Shown one piece after another: positions 1 to 30,170 of a DNA stretch of 64,000 nucleotides (positions are counted from its first letter, which is position 1; each line of letters opens with the position of its first letter). Below the pieces are notes generated by a model. The model did no database searches. It was not told the DNA's origin and saw only the letters and a list, made by a program, of their open reading frames with translations. The stretch comes from Struthidea cinerea (Eukaryota; Chordata; Aves; Passeriformes; Corcoracidae): assembly GCA_013397865.1 (NCBI GenBank), contig VZTI01000687.1:1653559-1717558 (forward strand). The letters are read 5' to 3'. A program made the translations under genes and the position numbers.

Positions 1-1894
1 GTAATATTTTTTTTTTTTTAGTTTTAACAATCATTGATGTTTACAGCTGTCTCCTAGCTCTTTTAAAAAAAAAAATACACCAAGCCATCACAGCTGACTC
101 ATTCTTTATTACAAAAATGCAGGTGGGTTTGGACTTCTGTGCAAATTCCTTCCCTTAAAATGAGGGCCTGGAAAGAGAATCCTTCTCTTGCTGGATACCA
201 TCCAAAGTTTAAAATGTGTGTAAGTGGGAACTGTTTCTTTCCCTATTGAACATACTGGCTCAGGAAAATCTCTTTATAGCTGCGAAGCTGTGTTAACTTG
301 GACTTCTGCACTGAAAAACTATTGTTAATGGTTCTATGATCCTGTCCTGGAGGAGTCCTGCTGGTGCAGAACAAAGGGATAAGGACCTGAGCTAAAATGT
401 GCTCAGCTGGGAGAAGCCTTTGGACTCTGCAAGCCTTGTACTTCTTTCCAAATGGCACCCACAGATCCTCAGCTTAGGGCTGCTGTCCATCCACACCTAA
501 GCTCTTGGATCTGAGCACTCTCCAGTTCAATACTGCACTTTTATCTTCAGAGAACGGCATTTCTGATATTCCATGCTGTCAGATGTGCAGGTACCTGAGC
601 CAGTGTCCAGCTGAGGTCAGTAGGAATTGACATCCATGGGATGTGCTCAGGAGCCTGTACCTGTATGGCTCTTTTGAGCTGGGTCTCTTTCTCCAACACA
701 GTGTCTCTCAACCTCATGACAGCTTTCTGTTTCAGCAGGGCAAAACCAAAACATTCAGTTCTGAAGACAGTTCTGGCCAGCAAATAAGAGGGAAGAAAAA
801 AAAATATATATCCATGTGTGAATAAGTCCTGTTTATTTTTGCTCACTTTTTGATGTGACTTTGGAGCACCCTCCTTTTCCCTGAAGGAGAACACTCACTT
901 CAAGCTTTCTGCTGTCCTTCTGGTCTGGGAGGGTTTGTTTGGCATTGCTGTTTGCACTGCAGAAAACCAGCCCTGGCTGCCTTCGCTGAGTGCTAAGCAA
1001 TGACCTATAAAAATCAGTTGTTTTAGCAGACATTCAGTGGATAACAATTCTAGCCATTCCAAGGGGAATGTCTGTTCGAGTGCTGTTTGGACCCTAATGT
1101 CTGTGGAGGATGACAGGGTATGACTTCATGTGTAAACAAAGATGTTTCAATCTACCAAGGGATAGTACTTCCTTTATGGATGTGCTGGCCATTTGCACCA
1201 ATATCCCATTTAATGACCTGAATGGAGAACAAAGCATTCCCTGAGCATTCCGTTCCTGGAGTGTGAAGAACACAGGCTCAGCCTGGACTTTGTTTAGAGC
1301 TGATCAGCACCAGTGGAGCAACTTCTGCCTTGCCCTGGGTTCAGCACAGATCTGAGCCCAAAGGTTACTTTACCAGAACTCTGTAAAAAGTATGTTTATC
1401 ATAGGACAAAAGAGGCTTCTCAGAGGTTGGGTTTAGGGTTATGAAGTAGAAAAAATAGATTTTTTTTTTTTTAATAAAAGGAAAGTAGCTTTGACTGATT
1501 TCAGTGACACCATCTGGACTCCAGAATATCTGTGTTGGAAGGTCAGTTAGGGTGAAGTCATGACACACACATTGTTTCTGACCAGTGCCCCAGACCCCAG
1601 CCCTGGCTCCCACCCACATTCACCTTCTGGAGACTTCTGGAACGTGCTCTTTCATCACAGCCCCTGAACAAAGCAACTCCTGTACACATCAGAGTTACTG
1701 TGTCTGCTTTCCCTTCTGCCTTATTTGTATTAGCAAGCTCATTCTCTAGATATAAGAGGAGGGAAGAACACTCCATGTCTTCAGAACAAGGCAAAATAAA
1801 GCTGAGAAGAGGGTTCTTCAAATGCTCTTTTTTAAGAAAAAAAAATCCAAAACATTGACTTGTCTGACAGTGCATGCAACTCGGTTTTTTTCAG
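1..1894 (+). other. ALDH1A3: ALDH1A3 intron 3 (partial)
   Basis: This stretch lies upstream of the first recognisable exon and ends in a pyrimidine-rich acceptor (tttttttcag) at 1894. No reading frame here resembles the missing N-terminal ALDH1A exons. I see no clear repeat, RNA gene or other element. Confidence 0.8.
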
Positions 1895-22557
<20,663 letters not shown>

Positions 22558-24570
22558 AAACAGGAGGCCTAAAATGCTGACACTCTGAATGTGACACATG
22601 GGGGACGTGTTCAGAGGGAGGGGAGGGGTGGGAAGGAAAATGGAAACACCTGTCTTTATTCCTCTAGGAATGCTGAATCTACTGGACTCCATTTTGCCAA
22701 CTGGCTCTTCAAAAACTGATTTACTGACCCTACTGGCAGTACACACTTGTACTCTACAAGTCCTTGGCTGTACATCTGCCTGCTCCTTGTGACTCAAACG
22801 CTGGTCAGTCACAGTGTTTGCAGGACATCTGCTCCAAACTGTACCCCTGATGGACGTGGACATCGCTGGCATGTTAGAGAGACTGCTGGTACCATCACTG
22901 GTACTGGCAAATACCTTCAGAGGCACTTGGATTTCCCTTGGCATAGATGCACTTGAGTGGTAGGGTTAGAACAACTTGACTGGAGCTGGTGGATTTTGTG
23001 TGAAGATTGCAGCTGGAGTTTGGAATGGGAGTGCAAGCTTTCGTGGAAGGTTCTGTAAGGAAATTCTCTTTGAAGGAGCTATCTTGGTGTCTCTAAAGAT
23101 ATATGTATTCTCCATACTGGTGATATTCTAGCCCTGAATGAGATTTGTGGGAGTTTCCTAGAGGACTCCTTTGGGGCCAGTATTTCACCCAACAGAGCCA
23201 GACTTTCAAGTGTCCTTGGAACCTGATGTTTGGGTGTGCACACGCTACACATGCTGCAAATGCAAGTTCCTGACTTGCTGACCCTTCTGGCTCCCAGTGA
23301 GTCACAGTCGTATCTCAAACCTTCACTACAGCACTTTTCTCAAGAGGATTTTGCACTGCACTTACCGTGGTGACACCGAGTTGGATGCTGAGCATGTAGC
23401 ATGATAGATACCCCACAGAAAACACCCCACACCAGTCCTTCTGATCTGGGGGAGGAAGCAGAAGAGCTGCAGGAAACTGTCCTGCTCTTTCTTTCTCTGC
23501 AACTTTCAGGCTTTTTGAACATCTCTTTTTTTTTTTTTGAGCCAGGACTATTACTATGAGAGTAAAACTTATAAGCTCTTCTCACTGCTTCTTTGTCCTG
23601 TATGAATGTAGCTTAAAATACATTCCTGGAAGTGCAGGTGCTCCCAAGCACAACCTGAGTGCTAAAGAGGAGGGTGTACAAGCTAGTTACCATGGAATAA
23701 GATGTGGCTGTACTTCAATGTGTCAGCAGCTTCACAGTCGTTGTCCCTGTGAGTGCTGTCATCTCGTGGCCAGCACAGAGTAGCTGATCCTTCCCTGAGA
23801 AAGCAACTGCCTTGGATTGTCCCTTGCTCACAGCTGTCCATGGAGCGGCTGTCACACCAAGTTCATGCCTTAGTACCTCCTGCAGTAACTTCTTTGCATA
23901 CCCGGACATTATTATGAGATTAATTGTGATGACATTAATGACAAGCCACATGCTGTCTTCAGTTCCTGGCTTCACTGCTTTCCCTCCTTGTCTCCTCCTG
24001 ACTCTGCTGGAGAACCCTGGCAAAGGCACAGCCAGTCCCACATCTGCAGGAGCTGTGAGTGTGCAAGAGTTAGTGGTGACAGCTTGTTAGGAAGTTCAGC
24101 TGATCCCTCTGGGACTGTCCTCTGAGAACAAACCCACCAAGGTTCCTTATGGCTTATCAGCAGATCTCCAGGTAGCACTGATTAGGATTGCTGCTCCAGA
24201 TGTCAGAGCTTGAAGCAGAAATGCAGGTCTAACCTTTCTTCTCTGCTGCAAGCCAGGATTTAACCCGTACCTTCCTTTGCTCACAGATAGGCTCCGACAG
24301 CAACAAATTCTGTTGCGTGAGTGGAGCTTTTTTTGGAGGAGGAAGGAAGGTGGGTGGCGATAAGTAAGGAAAAAAGTTTGCATGAGCCTAAACTTCCTTA
24401 TTAGTTGGTGAACATTGAAATTGCACTTCAACACCACTTCACTTCTGACATGACATACCTCCAACAGTGTAACTAGGAGCCTGTCCTCCCAGGGGGTGTG
24501 AGACAGGTAAATCTCCCCCTCCAGTGATGAAAATGTCCTCCCTTCCCCATGAAAGGCCAAATGGGATCAT

Positions 24571-24578
24571 TGTAAATA
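24571..24578 (+). promoter_or_regulatory. Pumilio response element in 3' UTR
   Basis: TGTAAATA is a perfect match to the UGUANAUA recognition site of PUM proteins and lies on the sense strand within the ALDH1A3 3' UTR. Such sites usually lower mRNA stability. Function is inferred from the motif only. Confidence 0.35.
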
Positions 24579-25102
24579 AGTTTCTATTTTTGTAAGGCAC
24601 GTAAGGGTGCAAACATCTTCTCAGACAAACATTTTACTCTTGCCCACCTGAGGGTTTTCTTGGGCTGCAGCCAGACAGTAGGGAGGTGAGGCAAACGGTA
24701 AAAGGCAGGTTATCCTGATGGATCTCTGTATTTTTGATAAACAATGGTGGAGACTGAAATAATCTGAAATTCTTAAAATCCTACTCTTCTGGCTTTATAT
24801 GTATGATTTGTATTTCACTTTTTTTCCCCCTTATCAAGTTTTAAAAAGTCAGTGTATCTCTTTTTGTATAAATCAGGGTTTGACTCTACACACTGAATTT
24901 TTCTAAGTTATATAACACTAGACACTAACTTTAAAATAACCCCTTAGAGGGTATATATATTCTTCCATTGCACAGTAAGGCTTTCATATGAAATACTAGT
25001 TGTTTTTTTAAAAGAAAAGAACTATATTTATAAATTAGGATACAGTTAATCTAATGTATTTTTATAGCTAAAGGTACATGAAAATGCTATGTTTAAACCT
25101 CA

Positions 25103-25110
25103 TGTATATA
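25103..25110 (+). promoter_or_regulatory. second Pumilio response element in 3' UTR
   Basis: TGTATATA, a perfect UGUANAUA match about 45 bp upstream of the poly(A) signal. It lies in a very AT-rich stretch where chance occurrence is more likely. Confidence 0.3.
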
Positions 25111-25151
25111 TTTAGACTATGGATATCTTTTTTGTAATAGTTCTTGTTCCT

Positions 25152-25157
25152 AATAAA
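25152..25157 (+). terminator. ALDH1A3: ALDH1A3 polyadenylation signal
   Basis: Canonical AATAAA followed about 20 bp later by a GT-rich tract (gggtgtgtctg), the standard arrangement of a vertebrate cleavage and polyadenylation site. I noticed no other canonical AATAAA on the sense strand between the stop codon and this point. Confidence 0.8.
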
Positions 25158-25175
25158 TGTTTAACTTTGTGAAAT

Positions 25176-26449
25176 GGGTGTGTCTGAGGATTCAGTATCT
25201 TACTGGGGGACTGCAAGGGAATCTGCGCTTGGATTAATTTCTGCAATTTGGGTAGAATTAGCCAATTTTAAAAGAGTAAAATACTAAGTGTGGTCAGTGC
25301 TCTGCACATAAAAGCTTGAGTTGTGCCATTTACCATAAGCGGAGGGAGGAGAGGAGAGCTGCAGCTGGCAGGGGCAAGCACAAAGTTGGATGGATCCTCT
25401 TTTCCTTCTGAGGTGAGCCTCAAAATGAAGTGTTTCAAGACACTGTGGCTCCTACAGCCAGCTGGGGCTCCCTGCCTTGGTCTGGCTGCTTCCTAAACTC
25501 CTTGAGACACATCCACCACTAGTGTGGCTCCACTAAATGTGTTCCCAGTCCTATTTTATTTCTCTCACCTGCAATGTAGATACAGAGCAAGAACATTCCA
25601 TTGTCTTTTAACTCTCTTCCCATCTGATGGGTGAGAAATTCCTATCGGCTCCCTACACAGGCCAAGCCAAACTCCTTGAATTTTCCACTTGCTGACAGCA
25701 TCACTCAGAAGCTTTCAGACTCCAGAAAAGGGAAGGCTGGAGATACAAAGGCATTACTGTGAGTGACATAATCAATGGAGACATAAGGAAGAGTGGGATG
25801 AAATTTGGGGAGAGAAAAAAGGGAAAAATTAGCTTGAATATGTGGGTAAATTATTGCCAGAGGAAATTAGAGGCTGTATCATAATAAAGGAAAAAGAGTT
25901 ATTTTAGGGTGTTTTCAAACATTGTGCTAAAAAAGGTGTAAGAAAGGTCTGGCTGCGAGCTGGGCTGTGGGGCATAAAAGGGAGCAGGCTGGGTAAGACG
26001 TGGAAAGGGTGGTAAAAACAGATAACGTTGTTTTTTAGCTGTGTTAAAAGTCAAAAAACAATAGTATTGGTACGTTCTTGCTCTCTACCTCTGGCTGCAG
26101 CTGGATGCAGATCGATGGGGACCTGAACACGGGGAAAAGCACCGGTGAACACCCATCTCTGTCTCCATAATCATCCGAAGAAGCCCTCAGGCAAATCTCA
26201 GGCTGCCGCAGCCGTTCTGTGAATGCACATCTATCCTCAAGTGACCATCAGTGATCCATTGCTAGGTACGGACCAGGGAAAAAAACCCATCCTCTGTGTT
26301 TAATTTACAGAATCACTACGAATAGCAAAGCAAAAGGCACGCTGAATTGGTCTTGTCTTAGTTGCTCCGATGGGTGTGGGAAATGGAGCAATCCCTGCCT
26401 TGTCAGAGGTTCCTGGGGAGGAATGGGTCAGTCTGGGAAAGGACTGCGC
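25176..26449. other. intergenic spacer between ALDH1A3 and LRRK1
   Basis: About 1.3 kb between the ALDH1A3 poly(A) site and the LRRK1 CpG island. CpG content starts to rise after about 26090. No gene, RNA or repeat is recognised. The short distance resembles the few kilobases separating the two genes in human. Confidence 0.7.
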
Positions 26450-27530
26450 ACACCAACATCTGACTCCTTCCGAAGAGAGGGGGCAACCTCGCTCTGCTCT
26501 TCCAGCGAGGACCAAACTCGCCGCGATCCGGGGAAGGAGCAACTTTCAAAGTCAGAGCTGTGCTGGGCGCTGCCGCGGTAAGGCCGGGCCCTGCCGGGAC
26601 GATGGGCAGCGGTGCGGAAGGGGTCCTGCTCCAGCCACCGCCGCTCCCAGGCTGGGTTTTCCTAAGAAACTCAAATCCGCTGAGCCTGAGGGGCTGCCCG
26701 GGGGCGGGGCGTCCGGGTCGGCTCTGGGGAAGGAGTTCCATCCTCCTCCTCCTCCTCCTTCGGGCCTGCCCTGCCCTGCCCTCGGGGGCAGGCGAGGGGC
26801 CGTGCCGGGGGACTCGCCCTTGGCCGCGGCGCCGGGCCGGGGGCCGGAGGAGGAGCCGCTGTCCTGCTCCCTTTCCTGCCGGCCTCCCTCCGCCTCCCGG
26901 GCCGCGGAGCGAGGCGTGCGGGCGGCGCCGGAGGAGGAGGAGGAGGAGGCGGCGGCAGCGCTGGGAGCGCCGGCCCGGGACACAGGAGGTACCGTGGTTT
27001 TGCTGCCGCTTCTCGGGCACCTGCCCCACTGCCAGGGCCGTCGGTGTGGGGGGCTGCCGGGGCGTTTCGGGTGGAAACGAGGGGGGAACCGCGTTTTCTT
27101 ACAAAGAAAATGAAAGTTCGGAGGGAACTTTGCGGGCGCAGCGCGGCAGGAGCGCGGCCGCCCCGCCCGGCGGGGACGGGGAGCACCGGGACTCGCTCTG
27201 AGGGGACGCCTCACCCCGGCAGTGGGAAAGCGTCCGGAAAGGCTTGTGAGACCCCCGAGTCGGGGTGTAGCGCCTGGTGTCGCCAAGCCGCTGGCCGAGG
27301 TGTGGGAGAAGGGGGTGGCTTAGTGCTCGCGGCTCACCCGGGGAGGAAGGATGCGGGTCCTGGCGGGCAGGGGGACCCAAGGCGGGCAGGGGACCCTGGG
27401 CTGGCACTTCAGCCCCAGGTTCGCCATCTCCCCGCCCGCTGTGACACCAGGCGGGAGAGCCCCAGCGCCTTCCCACACCGGTGGTCCCTGGGCCTCTCAG
27501 ATCCGTGGTGATACCCAGCCCCAGGAGGGA
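26450..27530. promoter_or_regulatory. LRRK1: CpG island: LRRK1 promoter and untranslated first exon region
   Basis: Very GC- and CpG-rich block with GC boxes and triplet runs: a TCC-repeat tract near 26741-26758 and a GGA-repeat tract near 26929-26948. No TATA box is obvious. It lies between the ALDH1A3 3' end and the first LRRK1 coding exon, where a non-coding LRRK1 exon 1 is expected. The transcription start is not resolved. Three plausible + strand splice donors are visible: gtaagg at 26578, gtaccg at 26989 and, just beyond the island, gtaaga at 27661. Long open frames on both strands here are a by-product of GC richness. Confidence 0.75.
26578..26583 (+). other. LRRK1: candidate splice donor of LRRK1 non-coding exon 1
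   Basis: GCG|gtaagg inside the CpG island is the best-matching donor by consensus positions +3 to +5. AG|gtaccg at 26989 and CGG|gtaaga at 27661 are alternatives. Which of them is used cannot be decided from sequence alone. Confidence 0.3.
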
Positions 27531-29957
27531 TTGTCAGAAACAACAGGTGGTTTGAGCAAAGAACTGACGTTTTAGCAGGGTTTTTTTGTGAATTAGGAAG
27601 CGACTTCGGGCAAACCGTGATGTTTCTGGGGGCCCGGCTGCTTTTAGGCACAATGCACGGGTAAGACTGGGCGGGCTGGTGAAGGGGAGGGGAGGTGATG
27701 GTTCAGGTGTGGTCAGATATGCTGGGGCAGTAGCAGGTGTCAGGACTGGGACTGTGTGAAATGGAATGTAAATCCCATTTACACGTGTTCAGGTGTATTC
27801 TGCGTGGTCCATCTCCTTCTGAACGAGATTCTGCAGAGCACGTAGACTCCGTAAATCAAATCCACATGTGGTGTTTGCATGTGTTACAGTTGTGTGCACC
27901 TTGCTTAAGGTAAAGCTCTGTAGGGTTTTTTTAAATTATATACATAAAGGTCCTGAAATACGGAAATCCCGCGTAGATGGGTGCTGTTTGGCAGTAATAC
28001 ACGTGGCTACAGCATTCAGTTACTTGCAGCTAAAGGGAACTGATTATCAAAACCACATCGCTATTTTTCCTAAAAAAAAATAAAAGGAAATTTTTTTAAA
28101 AGTTATTTTTCCTTTCACTTTATACGAGGAAAGTTTCAGCCCAGGGAATAAGCTGAGTAGAGAACTAAAAATCAGGAGTGGGATGGTTTTCAAGCCTCAG
28201 GGGTCCACACTGACCCCTGTTAAGTGTTCTTGTACAGTTGTTGTGGGCACACATGGTTTGTCCCTGTCTCAGAGTAGGGAAACGCCTCAGAAACCATCAT
28301 CTGCTGCAGAGCTGGTGGGTCAGAGTGTGCATGGGGAAGTGTTTACTCTCACTGGAGCTGTTCAGTGCATTGAGGGCACAGGGCAGGCAGCTGCTGGAAG
28401 CACCACGTCCCCTCCATTGTCAGAGTTAACAACCTGGACTGCTTTGGGGAAGTGTGAGAGCCTCCCTGACACCTCTGCCTGGTGCGTCCCACCCATGGCA
28501 TGGAGGGATGTGTGATTTCAGCACAGCAGGTCCTCCTGCCAGTGTGGTCAAGGGAAGCTAAGACCAGGAGAGATGCCGAGTCTGGTGGGAACCCAGCACA
28601 TTCCAGGACAGAATTCAGTCCTCCACCAGTATGGCCCAATTCACCAGTTTGTGGGCTTGGTTCTGGGATTAGGGATCACCTCCATCTCAGCCTCCTGCAG
28701 CACCCAGTGCCCAGACTGTGGGCACAGGGGTGTGAGTTTTGGCTCCTGCTGCCAGGTAGTGCAAAGTCAGGGTCAGCAGAAGCAGAGTGCATCTAAAATT
28801 CAAATATTTGCCTAGAAACAACTGAAGTACGATGCAGTGATTTTTAGTGTTGTTGGCTGGTGGTTGAAACCTCCAGTATAAGGAGGGAGCAGCAGAAAGC
28901 TTCCTGGAGAGTGGTGATGGATCAGCATATTTTTATATTCCACTTGGCCTTTGATCCCAGCTCAGGAAGCCAGCTCTGCTCAGGGAGAGTCAGGGATGAT
29001 CTCGGGCCTTGCAGAGTGCGAGGTGGGTTATGAGCTTTGCTGAGATAGAGCCTCAAATCAAAACTTCATCATCACACACCAGACATGAGAAGAACCAGTA
29101 AGAGTCAGTTGAGGGGCATCATGTTACATCTGAGAGGCATTTACTGACTGAAACTGAAAGCAGAAAATGAACAAGCTCTGATGCTGGTTGGACACACACT
29201 ACAATCCTTCAGTAGTTTGAACCTCTGTACGAAGAGGTTAAAGGGTGGCTGTGCAGCTGTGAAAAGGGAAGAAGTTGGAAATGCCTCAGGAGACTGAGCT
29301 GTGCAATTTTCTGCTGCCTGTTACACCAGGCAGTTCACAAGAAGCCAACCTTTAATATCTCCTAAGGGCCTGATTTGCCTCCCTGCATGTGTTTGAAGAA
29401 GCCTGATGCTTCCAGGGTCAGAGAGTTCTCTAAAAGGACTGGGCAGAGGGGACAGGAGCTGGTGTGTTTCTCTTCACCCTCTTCTCTTTCCTACAGAGGA
29501 TTGTCTCAGTAACCACATCAGTATTTTTCAGTTTCTCACAGTCTCACAAGAGCCGTGGTTGTCTTTGTGGATGGGAAAGGTTTTGAGGTTGCATTTAGGA
29601 TTTTTCCAGCTGCATTGCAGGGTTTCAATGGTCTGCCTTTACACCAGCTTGTGGAGAATCTGAAACTGCAGCTGTGATCCCTGCCCACCCCCTTGTCCTC
29701 TGCCCAAAGACTGAGCAGCTTTGGTGGTGAAAAATTAGGAACATTATCTTTCTGTATTGCAGAAATTGTTAGTCCCCTCTGTTAATTCATGTTATGCTCT
29801 TAACAAAGCTATTATGAAAATAATTGTATTTATAGGATGATAAGTGTATTTCTGCAATGTAGCATTTAGACAACTGTGTTAATAGTGGAGAGGGATGAGC
29901 GTTTCACAATTTCTATAATAGAATGATTAATTTGTTTTGTTGTTTATTTTTAAACAG
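27531..29957 (+). other. LRRK1: LRRK1 intron 1 (3' part)
   Basis: Falls off from GC-rich to ordinary intronic composition. It ends with a long T-rich tract and the acceptor tttttaaacag at 29957. No coding exon or recognisable repeat was found. Confidence 0.65.
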
Positions 29958-30170
29958 AATAAATGGTGTTTCTTCAGGATGTGCTCACTAGCAGCCTCTG
30001 CGCCTGCATTCTCGTGATGGGGATCATCCAGCTTTGACAACACTGTTCAGTCTGAAGTGCTATGCAAAGTTTGTCTGAGGGACCTTCACAACTGCGACCC
30101 AGAATGTACTGGTGTGTGGGAACGGAGGAATCCACTGTTTGCAGGGAGAGCAACATGGATACACAAAATG
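29958..30170 (+). CDS. LRRK1: LRRK1 exon 2: 5' UTR and first coding segment
   Basis: The acceptor is taaacag at 29957; an alternative ttcttcag ends at 29977. An in-frame stop (TGA, 30053-30055) precedes ATG 30062, and a second in-frame ATG lies at 30104. From the first ATG the exon reads MQSLSEGPSQLRPR and then MYWCVGTEESTVCRESNMDT QNG. The part from MYWCVG aligns with the human N-terminus (MYWCVGPEESAVCPE). I chose 30062 because the human protein also extends about ten residues before MYW, and there is a G at -3. Coding starts at 30062; bases 29958-30061 are untranslated. Donor AATG|gtaaat, one base into Gly. Confidence 0.85.

Larger units (their letters stand above)
22558..25175 (+). other. 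ALDH1A3: ALDH1A3 3' untranslated region
   Basis: No coding homology follows the TGA. Sequence becomes progressively AT-rich up to a canonical AATAAA at 25152-25157 and a GT-rich stretch just after 25175, which together mark the likely cleavage site. The UTR is about 2.6 kb long. It contains two perfect Pumilio-type sites (TGTAAATA and TGTATATA). Open frames inside it, including a 189-codon one on the minus strand, resemble no protein that I know. Upstream alternative ends cannot be excluded. Confidence 0.8.

Noticed and set aside
1529..1552. Possible retinoic acid response element (AGGTCA ... AAGTCA)
   Set aside because: The half-sites are about 9 bases apart and the second is imperfect, so this does not fit DR1, DR2 or DR5.
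1..1894. Missing ALDH1A3 exon 3 within the window
   Set aside because: No frame encodes the expected segment before TLETMDTGKP, so exons 1-3 must lie upstream.
26370..27286. Long overlapping open frames of up to 247 codons on both strands in the GC-rich block
   Set aside because: Several frames are open at once, the translations are low-complexity Pro/Arg/Gly/Ala-rich, and the block has CpG-island composition. This is the usual artefact of GC-rich promoters.
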